64,000 bases of DNA, from NCBI RefSeq assembly GCF_037120725.1, contig NZ_JBBAXC010000015.1, forward strand, positions 25,478 to 89,477. Reading direction: 5' to 3'. The notes beneath the pieces are model-generated. The model did no database searches. It saw only the letters and a list, made by a program, of their open reading frames with translations, and was not told the origin of the DNA. The stretch is from Bacillus spongiae (GTDB taxonomy: Bacteria; Bacillota; Bacilli; Bacillales; Bacillaceae_K). Shown piece after piece: positions 33,494 to 41,156 of the stretch (position 1 is its first letter; each line of letters opens with the position of its first letter). The translations under genes and the position numbers were made by a program.

Positions 33494-34528
33494 ATGATAG
33501 TGAAAAATATAGCTATTAAAGAACGAATGGAACATTATAATGTGCCTGGTTTAAGTATGGCCTTGATAAAAAACGGACAAATTGACGGAACAGAAAATTA
33601 CGGTTTACTAGAGGTAGGAAGTGATAGAAAAGTAACGGAACATTCGATCTTTAATGCGTGTTCCATTAGCAAATTTTTAACTGGAATGCTATCTATAAAG
33701 CTAATAGAACAAGGGGTTTTGGATTTAGACACAGATGTAAATGGAAGACTCAAAGCCTGGTCGGTAGCTGAAAATAATTTCACTAAAAATAAAAAAATAA
33801 CATTAAGACATTTACTTAGCCATCAATCTGGCCTGATGGACCCTGTTGGAAGTTTTGCTGAACTTAATTCAAGTGTAGGGATCTCAATGGTTGATTTATT
33901 AAAGGGAGAAACGCCTTATTGTAATGCTCCTATTGAATTACAGTTCGAACCAGAAAATGAATTTCATTATTCAGATGCAGGCTTTTGTGTTGTTCAGCAA
34001 TTAATAGAAGAAGGGATGAAAAAGCCATTTTATCAAGTGGCACAGGAATTGATATTTGAGCCATTAGGAATGGCAAATAGCCATTTTCCTAAAACGATGC
34101 TAGAGGTAGATAAAAATAAATTTTCTTGTGGGCATAACAAAAGCGGGGCATTAGTTAAGGGGAAATATCCAATATATCCTTACCCAGCAGCATCAGGGTT
34201 ATGGACCACCTCGTTGGATTTAGCAGCTTTAGTCATCGAGCTAATGAATGCTCTAAAAGGAAAAAGTAAACTTGGTATTTCAGAAAAGTTAGCAAATGAA
34301 ATGATCACACCGCAAAAAGGAAAAGGTTGGACTGGGTTAGGTGTGTTTCTCGAAGGAACTAAAAAAGAATTAGAAATCACATCACTCGGTTGGGGTGTAG
34401 GCTTTCAATGTATGATGGTAGCACTTCCACGGATAGAGCAAGGTGCCGTCATTATGACGAATGCAGAGCTGGGTGTTCATCAAATGGAAGGAATTATCGG
34501 TGAAATATATCAATCTCTAATGTCATAA
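33494..34528 (+). CDS. Class C beta-lactamase-like serine hydrolase
   Basis: The 344-residue protein has the penicillin-binding-protein fold of the beta-lactamase (Pfam) family: the catalytic SxxK motif SISK within FNACSISKFLTGMLSI, the YxN-type motif YSDAGF, LLSHQSGL, and a C-terminal WGVGFQ near the third motif. Members are esterases, D-amino peptidases or transpeptidase relatives, so antibiotic resistance should not be assumed. There is no signal peptide. GGGAGG lies 6 bases before ATG 33494; the frame open from 33467 has no RBS. A terminator follows. Confidence 0.87.
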   Translation: MIVKNIAIKERMEHYNVPGLSMALIKNGQIDGTENYGLLEVGSDRKVTEHSIFNACSISKFLTGMLSIKLIEQGVLDLDTDVNGRLKAWSVAENNFTKNKKITLRHLLSHQSGLMDPVGSFAELNSSVGISMVDLLKGETPYCNAPIELQFEPENEFHYSDAGFCVVQQLIEEGMKKPFYQVAQELIFEPLGMANSHFPKTMLEVDKNKFSCGHNKSGALVKGKYPIYPYPAASGLWTTSLDLAALVIELMNALKGKSKLGISEKLANEMITPQKGKGWTGLGVFLEGTKKELEITSLGWGVGFQCMMVALPRIEQGAVIMTNAELGVHQMEGIIGEIYQSLMS

Positions 34529-34650
34529 AATGTGTAATGAAATGAAAGGGAAGGGGAAAAAAATTTCGCAATTTGTTTTTTGATTTTATTTACTGTATAG
34601 ATTTAATTGATATAACATTGGTAGATTAAAATCGATTTTTTTATATAAGG

Positions 34651-34697
34651 AAGGGAGCCATTTTGAGTAATCCTTTATCAAAATGACTCCTTTATTA
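34651..34697. terminator. Bidirectional hairpin terminator
   Basis: AAGGGAGCCATTTTGA (34651-34666) pairs with TCAAAATGACTCCTTT (34678-34693) with a wobble and one mismatch. It separates the plus-strand hydrolase gene from the minus-strand protease gene. Confidence 0.75.
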
Positions 34698-34787
34698 TAA
34701 ATTAAATTAGTCTATAACCCTGTCTTCACTAACTCTTAAAACAGTAAGTCACCTAGTTGATTGTAATAATTTCCTTTAATTAGTTAC

Positions 34788-36431
34788 TTATTCTATTCCA
34801 ACCGCATCAAAGGCTGCTGTTGCAGCAGCAACTTCCGCACTGCCTTCACCATATAAATCAGTAGCTGATTGAATAAGTGAAGAACGAAGTTGACTAAAAG
34901 TAGCAGTGCTTGTTAAATATTGTGTTAATGTTCGGTAGTATATTTTTCCTAGCTTTTCTGTTCCAATTCCAGCAACTGTGATTCCGTAATGAGTCCCACC
35001 TTCACTCAATAAATAGGCCGCTTTATTCAGTATCCCAATATTTACATAAGGAGAGCTTGCATCAGTACTTCGATTTGAATAATGATCAGGGCTGCCATTT
35101 TGGGTTGGGTCTAACAAGGAACGTAGTGAATCATTCGGTATATTAGGAGTGAAAACATCCTCTCCAAGTACCCAGTCGGGGTCATTTCCTTCGTAGAATT
35201 CAATTAACGTTCCAAATATATCTGACATGGACTCATTAATAGTTCCTGATTCCCCTCCAGAAACGAGATCAGCAGTATGCTCAGTCACAGCGTGGGTTAA
35301 TTCATGTCCAACCACATCAAGTGCACCTGATAGTTCAGCGAAAATTGTCCCATCTCCATCTCCATAAAGCATTTGAGTGCCATTCCAGTATGCATTATTG
35401 AGGTCATTACCATAATGAACAGTCGATTTAATGGCAGCACCTTTGTCATCAAAGCTATTTCTATCAAAGGAGTCTTTAAAGAAATCGTATGTAACGCCTG
35501 CGTAATAATGGGCATCAACGGCAGCTCTATCATACTTAGCAGTGAATTGATTATCATTATCTTCCCAAAGTGTGCCTGGTGCGCTGAAGGAATTGTTTGC
35601 GTCATAAGTGAAAATTCCGTCACCACGGGTGTTGTCGATTAATAAATAAGTGGAGCCGTTAAAGGATGTATTTAGTGACTTTTCATCCCCTAACACACCT
35701 GTTCCAGTACCGACTGTATCATTTATTGCATGAATATTATTCGTTTTCGTCATGATTTCTCCAGAAATCGCATCAACAAAATAATCCACATTTCCTAGTT
35801 CAGGAGAATGGTAAAGAAAGCTGACTACATAGGCATATTTTGTAACTTCTCCATCATTGAAAACAACAAGCTCTGCCTTTGGCTTGCTTTCAAAAGCTGG
35901 CGCAGTAGATAGCGTTTCTTTCAAAGCTTTCTCAGCAATGTCCACAGCTTGATTTTTCGTGACTTTTTGTTGCATCCTTAACGCCTGCTTTTTATCTAGT
36001 TCAGGTAGAATCGTACCAGAAAGGGCTGTGAGGACACCATCTTTGTCAATATGTGCTGTCAGAGTGGCGCCAAATACTGGCGTTCCTTTATACATTTGTT
36101 GTAAACGAATAAAGGTAAATTCTAGTTCATCCTGTTTTTTCTCTTTAATGACAAACGAGTTTTTTGCTGAACCTTTAATTGCAAATAGCTTCTCCTTTTG
36201 ATCGATGTAGTTAAATAAAATTGTTTCTGGTTCTTGGTCGGAAGGTTCTGTTAAATTTCCTGAAATAAATTCAGGTGCCTGAACTTTCTGACTCCAGTGT
36301 ACCTTCTCCTCTTTCATTTCTCCTAGATTAGGAGTCTTAGCAAATACAGAAAGTGAAGCAGGAGTGGTAAACGTGCCTAATGCAAGTGAACTGGCAATGA
36401 CGGTTGTAACTAATTTTTTTCTCTTTTTCAT
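34788..36431 (-). CDS. Bacillolysin (thermolysin-type M4 neutral protease)
   Basis: A secreted zinc endopeptidase of 547 residues. It has a signal peptide ([20 protein letters not shown]), an FTP/PepSY propeptide (to about residue 240), and the M4 catalytic region with HELTH at residues 376-380, followed by the third ligand in [12 protein letters not shown]. The C-terminal domain has the expected [11 protein letters not shown] and [11 protein letters not shown] segments. The start is ATG 36431, after GAGGTG. A good sigma-A promoter lies about 100 bases upstream. The family includes B. subtilis NprE and the NprB/thermolysin group; the exact orthologue cannot be assigned, so no symbol is given. 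Confidence 0.96.
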   Translation of the reverse strand: MKKRKKLVTTVIASSLALGTFTTPASLSVFAKTPNLGEMKEEKVHWSQKVQAPEFISGNLTEPSDQEPETILFNYIDQKEKLFAIKGSAKNSFVIKEKKQDELEFTFIRLQQMYKGTPVFGATLTAHIDKDGVLTALSGTILPELDKKQALRMQQKVTKNQAVDIAEKALKETLSTAPAFESKPKAELVVFNDGEVTKYAYVVSFLYHSPELGNVDYFVDAISGEIMTKTNNIHAINDTVGTGTGVLGDEKSLNTSFNGSTYLLIDNTRGDGIFTYDANNSFSAPGTLWEDNDNQFTAKYDRAAVDAHYYAGVTYDFFKDSFDRNSFDDKGAAIKSTVHYGNDLNNAYWNGTQMLYGDGDGTIFAELSGALDVVGHELTHAVTEHTADLVSGGESGTINESMSDIFGTLIEFYEGNDPDWVLGEDVFTPNIPNDSLRSLLDPTQNGSPDHYSNRSTDASSPYVNIGILNKAAYLLSEGGTHYGITVAGIGTEKLGKIYYRTLTQYLTSTATFSQLRSSLIQSATDLYGEGSAEVAAATAAFDAVGIE

Positions 36432-36534
36432 TATCACACCTCATTTTTTATCTATACGTTTGTAGGTGGGAACTAGAATATAATGTATAGTGAGAATACA
36501 GTAAAAAGACCCAATTCGACAAACGATTATTAAA

Positions 36535-36563
36535 ATATTACAAAAATTCAAAACTTTCGTCAA
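36535..36563 (-). promoter_or_regulatory. Sigma-A promoter of the bacillolysin gene
   Basis: On the minus strand TTGACG (36558-36563) and TAATAT (36535-36540) are 17 bases apart, leaving an untranslated leader of about 100 bases. Confidence 0.65.
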
Positions 36564-36759
36564 TTATCTTCAATAAATTGATTCTAAATAACTAGTTTAG
36601 TATTGTAAGAATATTATCGTAACGGTTCTATAAGTCAATCGAAAAGTGAGTACCTAAAAACCAATAGCTAGACTACGATTTATAGGGAGGACTATTCTAA
36701 GGTAAAAGTAGTTAGTATTTTGATAGAGTATAAATTCATTATTCATTGGAGGGATTCCG

Positions 36760-37134
36760 TTGAAAGGATTACTAATAAAGTCCCCTTGGATTGATCACAT
36801 ATTACAGGGGAATAAAACATGGGAAATTAGAGGGTCAAACACGAATATAAGAGGAAAAATAGCGCTGATTAAAAGTGGGACGGGTAAGGTTTTTGGGACA
36901 GCTGACTTAATTGGTTGTAAGAAGTTAAGCTTTGAGGAATACAAGAAAAGCGAAGCATTTCATCTAGTCCCCATGGTGAAGGATCAAACAAAACCATATA
37001 AAAACATACATGCTTGGGTTCTTGATAACCCTTGTATCTTTAAAGAACCGATTCGATATCATCACCCTCAAGGTGCTGTTATATGGGTGAATCTCCCTGA
37101 AGAATTGATGATACGTGATGGCATAGACGAGTAA
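36760..37134 (+). CDS. ASCH domain protein
   Basis: A 124-residue protein with the ASCH/PUA-like pattern: GLLIKSPWIDHILQGNKTWE and IRG at the start, then GKIALIKSGTGKVFGTADLI, and HAWVLDNP later. The ASCH fold binds RNA or nucleosides, and some members hydrolyse modified nucleosides such as N4-acetylcytidine; which applies here is unknown. GGAGGG lies 6 bases before the TTG start. It is a single gene. Confidence 0.85.
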   Translation: MKGLLIKSPWIDHILQGNKTWEIRGSNTNIRGKIALIKSGTGKVFGTADLIGCKKLSFEEYKKSEAFHLVPMVKDQTKPYKNIHAWVLDNPCIFKEPIRYHHPQGAVIWVNLPEELMIRDGIDE

Positions 37135-37217
37135 AGTGGGAAATTCTCCTGCAAGTTTTAATCAAATAAAATAAGTTCCTTTATAAATGAACCTCTATGC
37201 ACGGGAGGTTAGAGCAT

Positions 37218-37292
37218 ATGAAGGGAATTAATAATGGAAAGGGTGAGTTACTGCGTAGTAACTCGCTCTTTCTTTATGTGCAAGTACATTAA
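37218..37292 (+). CDS. 24-residue peptide with good RBS, uncertain
   Basis: GGGAGG lies 8-9 bases before ATG 37218. The product MKGINNGKGELLRSNSLF and a short tail spans a hairpin (GAGTTACT/AGTAACTC, about 37243-37267) that is followed by CTCTTTCTTT. It may be a leader peptide or a gene relic with an internal terminator. No family is recognised. Confidence 0.3.
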   Translation: MKGINNGKGELLRSNSLFLYVQVH

Positions 37293-37483
37293 ATGATCGA
37301 TCTAAAGATGTTTCAATAGAAAAAATGACTTCATGTTTGGAAATCTAGTAAGGATTTTTTATTAGTGATAAGCAGAAAGAGTGAATTATCCATGTAAATG
37401 GGCGTAGCGCATCGTAGGCAGCCTACTCAAAGAAAAGTGGACGTGCATATGCTAATTAAAAGGATAGAAAGGGGGAGAATACA
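37293..37483. other. Intergenic region with a possible late-sporulation promoter
   Basis: Nothing coding is seen. CATATGCTA at 37446-37454 fits CATANNNTA about 30 bases before the next gene, but a matching -35 is not clear. Confidence 0.35.
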
Positions 37484-37672
37484 TTGTTTTCACGGTATAT
37501 GGGACGACCAGTAAGAGTAATGGATTATAACGGTCGTTATGTTGATGGTGTTATGATTGGGCAATCAGCCGGAGGTGTGTGGCTAAGAGGCGCAGGTGGT
37601 AGGAGAATCTTTCGCCCTAGGAGACTTATCCGTGCCATTGTGGTGCTAAGCTTGCTGAGAAGGATTTTTTAA
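37484..37672 (+). CDS. Small basic protein, probable spore component
   Basis: A 62-residue protein starting at TTG with GGGGGAG 6 bases upstream. It begins MFSRYMGRPVRVMDYNGRYV and ends in a basic region and short hydrophobic helix (RRLIRAIVVLSLLRRIF). The first half resembles the SH3-like start of the 94-aa protein at 31310 (RGQVVRI against GRPVRVMDYNGRYV). A YjcZ-type gene lies 100 bases downstream, so a spore role is inferred. No family name is known to me. Confidence 0.65.
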   Translation: MFSRYMGRPVRVMDYNGRYVDGVMIGQSAGGVWLRGAGGRRIFRPRRLIRAIVVLSLLRRIF

Positions 37673-37773
37673 CAGTAGGGAAAAAGCACAGTCAAACACA
37701 CCTATATTGGCATACTTTTATAGAGATAGAGAAGTCTAAATCAAACTCTAATTAAATCAAGGGAGGGATTTTA

Positions 37774-37875
37774 ATGGCAGAAGGATATGGTGGCGGTGCA
37801 GGTTTTGCTTTAATCGTAGTTCTGTTTATTCTGTTAATCATTGTCGGAGCAGCATTTCTTGGAGGAGCATATTAA
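37774..37875 (+). CDS. YjcZ family sporulation micro-protein
   Basis: A 33-residue product: the head [10 protein letters not shown], then the helix [20 protein letters not shown], nearly identical to the helix of the protein at 31835. GGGAGGG lies 7 bases before the ATG. The family is made late in sporulation in Bacillus; its job is unknown. CATACTTTTA about 65 bases upstream may be part of a sporulation promoter. Confidence 0.9.
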   Translation: MAEGYGGGAGFALIVVLFILLIIVGAAFLGGAY

Positions 37876-37900
37876 TGTTATAGTATGACATGTTGATCCT

Positions 37901-37960
37901 TTAGCTTAAGTTACTTGTAGAGATAGTCGAAAAGATTCCTTTACAAGTAACTTCATGCTA
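37901..37960. repeat. Large hairpin after the YjcZ-like gene
   Basis: AAGTTACTTGTA (37908-37919) and TACAAGTAACTT (37942-37953) are complementary, with outer TTAGC/GCTAA arms. There is no T-run, so it may be an inefficient terminator or an mRNA stabiliser. Confidence 0.6.
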
Positions 37961-38211
37961 AAAAAACTACATATAAATGGGTAATTATAGTTGTGAAAAT
38001 TTAGGATTTAATCTCAGCTTGTAAGTGTAAGGTGAGAATAGCATTAGATAATAACCTGGAACGAAAAGAGTATAGAGAGAATCGTAGAAATAAAATTTCT
38101 AATATATAGTAAAAAATGAATTTGATAGAAAAAAGTATTGAAAATGTTGGGAAAATTCTATATAATGGCTTAATTATTCATTTACTGAAACAACATTGGA
38201 GGAAACTATTC

Positions 38212-38754
38212 ATGGTGAAAAAAATCTATCTTGTTCGACATTGCCAAGCAAAAGGTCAATCTCCAAATGCTAGCTTGACGCCATTAGGATTTGAACAATC
38301 GAAAGAATTATCTGGATTTTTGCTACAAAAAGAGGTGGATATGATAATTTCTAGCCCTTATTTAAGAGCTGTGGATTCTATCAAACCTTTTGCTGAAAAG
38401 GTCAATGTACAAATCAAAGAGGACAAGAGGCTTTCTGAAAGAGTACTTAGTTCAGTAAATCATCCGGACTGGTTGCAGATGCTGAAAGAGTCATTTACTG
38501 ATCTTGATCTTCGTTATGAAGGTGGAGAATCTAGTGATGAGGCGATGAGTCGAGCTATAAAAGTGATAACAGACGTAATTAATAGTCCATTCAAAACGAC
38601 TGTTCTAGTCACTCATGGAAACTTGATGGCTTTAATCTTAAAATATTTTGATTCATCCTTTGGATTTGAGGAGTGGAGAGCATTATCGAATCCAGATGTA
38701 TATTGTTTAACCTTTACTGGGGAGGAAGCAGAGCTCGAACGAGTGTGGAAATGA
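38212..38754 (+). CDS. Histidine phosphatase (phosphoglycerate mutase-like) protein
   Basis: The 180-residue protein belongs to the histidine phosphatase superfamily: the nucleophile motif LVRHCQA replaces the usual LVRHGE/Q, followed by SSPYLRAVDS, and the second His in VLVTHGNLMAL. Members dephosphorylate metabolites or phosphoproteins. The Gly-to-Cys change beside the catalytic His is worth noting, but the catalytic residues are kept. ATG 38212 has GGAGG 9 bases upstream; the 32-codon longer frame has no RBS. Confidence 0.87.
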   Translation: MVKKIYLVRHCQAKGQSPNASLTPLGFEQSKELSGFLLQKEVDMIISSPYLRAVDSIKPFAEKVNVQIKEDKRLSERVLSSVNHPDWLQMLKESFTDLDLRYEGGESSDEAMSRAIKVITDVINSPFKTTVLVTHGNLMALILKYFDSSFGFEEWRALSNPDVYCLTFTGEEAELERVWK

Positions 38755-38836
38755 AGTTGTTTCTGACAATTTTATAGGTGAAACGAGTGTGTTAACCATT
38801 ACCTTGCTACATTATGTAATTCATACACTCCATTAG

Positions 38837-38875
38837 AAAGCCCTTCCTTGTGAATACAAGAAAGGGTTTTTTCTT
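38837..38875 (+). terminator. Terminator of the histidine phosphatase gene
   Basis: AAAGCCCTTCCTTGT (38837-38851) pairs with ACAAGAAAGGGTTT with two imperfect positions, followed by TTTCTTT. Confidence 0.85.
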
Positions 38876-38878
38876 TAT

Positions 38879-39187
38879 TTAATTAATCAATTTACAGATG
38901 TATTGATATCGAATTCCATCATCTCTTTGAATTTTGTCTCTTGGAGGGTGTTTGTTTTTATATAAGGTTCGGTCTTCTACGGATATTTTCCCTTTATAGT
39001 TTATAACAGTGTGTGGAGAAAATTTTTTGGGAGCATATTTGCAATTCGAAGTACTGATTATGATTGAATGTCCACGTGGAAATTCAATTACGATCAGTCT
39101 GCCTATATCAAACCTTATACGAAGTGGACGGCTTTCATCTGTAGTTATTTCATTTACTTTCTGCCTTTTGAAATAACTGAAATTCAT
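38879..39187 (-). CDS. Hypothetical protein, possibly 5'-truncated
   Basis: A 102-residue basic product (RIRFDIGRLIVIEFPRGHSI, ISVEDRTLYKNKHPPRDKI) with plausible beta strands and no membrane segment. No RBS is visible before the ATG, so the start is doubtful and the frame may be the end of a decayed gene. No family is recognised. Confidence 0.35.
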   Translation of the reverse strand: MNFSYFKRQKVNEITTDESRPLRIRFDIGRLIVIEFPRGHSIIISTSNCKYAPKKFSPHTVINYKGKISVEDRTLYKNKHPPRDKIQRDDGIRYQYICKLIN

Positions 39188-39242
39188 TTCAATTATTTTT
39201 TACAGCACCTTTTATTGAAAAAAAGTGTCCGAAAAATGATAT

Positions 39243-39737
39243 TCATTTTTTTGATGCACGAATGACCAAAACGATTATATAGAGTACGAAAGAAAGTGTG
39301 GAGAATAGGAGGCGAAGTGCGTTAGCTTGATTCCAAGCATCACGGGTTTGTTCCCAATTTTCAGGCAGTACTTGAGGATTCCAGCTTTCCGTTTCATAGT
39401 TCAGTGGTAAATTCACTTGAGCAGTGAAAATAATGATACCAAAAATGTAGATGACACCAGCAAGAGCAATCAACCAAAAAGATATCGTTTTATAGTGTTT
39501 TATATTAGCTATCAATGCAATGACAGATGCCAGCCCACCTCCAAAGAAAAAGATAAAAAATATAAAGTGACGAACATTTTCATTAAACAAAGACTGTACA
39601 GTAGCATATATTTCACCACTCACTTCAAGCATTGCTAAATTCACATTAATGGTGTAAGTATAGAAAAAACCTGACATAATTCCGATGATGAATAACGCTA
39701 TCGCCAAAGTACCATTTTCAAAATAGCTTGTTTTCAT
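39243..39737 (-). CDS. DUF1772 membrane protein
   Basis: A 164-residue protein with four membrane helices (about 10-30, 57-80, 87-108, 142-160). The loop between helices 3 and 4 has the DUF1772 hallmarks NLPLN and WEQTRDAWNQANALRLLFS. DUF1772 includes anthrone-oxygenase-like proteins, but most members have no known activity. ATG 39737 follows GGGGTGATGTTT. Its promoter has two near-identical palindromes, and a PadR regulator with a similar site lies directly upstream on the same strand, so PadR control is likely. Confidence 0.85.
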   Translation of the reverse strand: MKTSYFENGTLAIALFIIGIMSGFFYTYTINVNLAMLEVSGEIYATVQSLFNENVRHFIFFIFFFGGGLASVIALIANIKHYKTISFWLIALAGVIYIFGIIIFTAQVNLPLNYETESWNPQVLPENWEQTRDAWNQANALRLLFSTLSFVLYIIVLVIRASKK

Positions 39738-39753
39738 AAACATCACCCCAATC

Positions 39754-39806
39754 TATTCAAATTTGATTAGTAATGCAATTATATTCAAATTTGAATAGAT
39801 TGTCAA
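39754..39806 (-). promoter_or_regulatory. Promoter of the DUF1772 gene with two PadR-type operators
   Basis: On the minus strand -35 TTGACA (39801-39806) and -10 TATAAT (39778-39783) are 17 bases apart, both perfect. The palindrome TATTCAAATTTGAATA fills the spacer (39782-39797), and a second copy with one altered half lies past the -10 (39754-39769), 28 bp away. A related site occurs at the padR promoter. Confidence 0.8.
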
Positions 39807-39845
39807 TGTACATTATTTGATCTTCTATTCTCTGTTTATTGAAGT

Positions 39846-40400
39846 TCACTTACGTACGGATATAATAAAGTCAATATTTCTAACTACATCTTGAATCCAC
39901 TCTTTTTCAGCTACAAATAAACGTTTCTCATGCTGGATAAAAAAAGAATCATATTGATATTGAGGATTCTCTGAGTCCAGTGAATTCAAATGTTCTGCCA
40001 TAGCTCCAAGTTTTTCATCAATAATTTTAATTGCCATATTTGCATATTCTTTAATTTCATTTTTTGTACGTCTTTCATTAAATTTCAATGCTAATTTAAA
40101 TCCGTAAAAGTCAGGAAACAATCCTAAAAATGCCTTTTCCTGCAACAAATCAAATCGCTTTTTTCCCATTTCTGTTACAGTATATATTGTTTTTTCTGGG
40201 TATTTTCCTGCTTGCTTTTTTTCCACTTCATGAATAAATCCATCTTTGTTTAACTGCTTTATTGCGTGATAAATTGAACCTATTTTAACATCTAACCACT
40301 GATCTACTTTTTTTAGCTCATACATTTGTATAATGTCATAACCACTTCCTTGTCCTAACTGTTCCAAGATACCTAATACAATAAACTGTGCTTTATTCAT
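39846..40400 (-). CDS. PadR family transcriptional regulator
   Basis: The 184-residue protein has the PadR winged helix at its N-terminus (about 1-85: FIVLGILEQLGQGSGYDI, VKIGSIYHAIKQLNKDGFI, YTVTEMGKKRF) and a helical C-terminal domain with charged coiled-coil character. PadR proteins are ligand-released repressors. ATG 40400 was chosen because AAGGAG lies 8 bases upstream. A sigma-A promoter with one copy of the operator-like palindrome precedes it. The neighbouring DUF1772 gene, with two copies, is the likely target. Confidence 0.9.
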   Translation of the reverse strand: MNKAQFIVLGILEQLGQGSGYDIIQMYELKKVDQWLDVKIGSIYHAIKQLNKDGFIHEVEKKQAGKYPEKTIYTVTEMGKKRFDLLQEKAFLGLFPDFYGFKLALKFNERRTKNEIKEYANMAIKIIDEKLGAMAEHLNSLDSENPQYQYDSFFIQHEKRLFVAEKEWIQDVVRNIDFIISVRK

Positions 40401-40432
40401 AATCATTACTCCTTCTACTACTAAAAGTGAAC

Positions 40433-40491
40433 TACTCAAATTTAAATAATGAATATGCGTTTAATATACTATTCCATCTCATACCAGTCAA
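40433..40491 (-). promoter_or_regulatory. padR-like gene promoter with operator-like site
   Basis: TTGACT (40486-40491) and TATATT (40463-40468) are 17 bases apart on the minus strand. The 16-mer at 40433-40448 agrees at 14 positions with TATTCAAATTTGAATA of the DUF1772 promoter and lies near the transcription start. Confidence 0.65.
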
Positions 40492-40559
40492 CTTATCTTA
40501 AGTGTATTTAAATAAATACAAGTGGGTTCTCTTACTTCAGAAGCACGCTATTTTATACG

Positions 40560-40800
40560 CTATTAAACAATCTGGTCAAATACACAAATAAACGATCTTG
40601 ATCATGGTACTCAACCCTAGTTCGCTTAGTAATCGTGGAACTTTTTTGTGATTAATGTGAACATCATATGTCCTCGTTAACCAAACTTGTATTCATCTAA
40701 AGCATAGATACCCTTATATTTTTAATGGCAAACTACTATTTTCTGCTTTAGTTTGTCATCCTCAATCTGCTTTTCTGAAGGGCATTCTTTACGTTTTACT
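40560..40800 (-). pseudogene. Fossil of an IS3-family transposase (OrfB)
   Basis: On the minus strand the sequence reads KRKECPSEKQIEDDKLKQKI, then KYKGIYALDEYKF, and after a frameshift YDVHINHKKVPRLLSELGLS. These are the N-terminal OrfB segments of IS3/IS150-type elements (K.KGIYGYRRI..., INHKKV.RLM.ELGL). Stops and shifts break it, and no terminal repeats or DDE domain remain. Confidence 0.75.
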
Positions 40801-41156
40801 ATTTGTAGTATCCACTTCTTAATATTTTAGCTAGATGACAAAGTAGCTGTATAGAATGAGATGTTTAGAAAACCATCGATAATTTTGAAAAGATTACTAG
40901 GTTTTAAATTGATCCCCCTTCCTAGCAACAGATTAAAGCTCTTTTTACATGTGTCTACTATAAGGGGGCATATTGAAAAAGAAAAAATCCTGCCAATATT
41001 TCAACAAGATTTTCGATCAAACAGTATCTTAAATCAACACTAGCGAATGATTAAACTCTCGTAAAGTACATTTCCAAAAATGGAATAAAAAGTGTAGTTT
41101 ATATTAAAATTGTATAGAGAAAGTTGATAAATTCCATGTGAAAAAGGAGGAAAATC
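40801..41156. other. Intergenic region before the subtilase gene
   Basis: No gene is supported; a 60-codon frame at 40861-41043 has no RBS and unlikely composition. The segment probably holds more relic sequence and the promoter of the protease gene. Confidence 0.4.

Noticed and set aside
40861-41043. Plus-strand 60-codon frame
   Set aside because: No RBS, and it lies in relic DNA between an IS3 fossil and the protease promoter.
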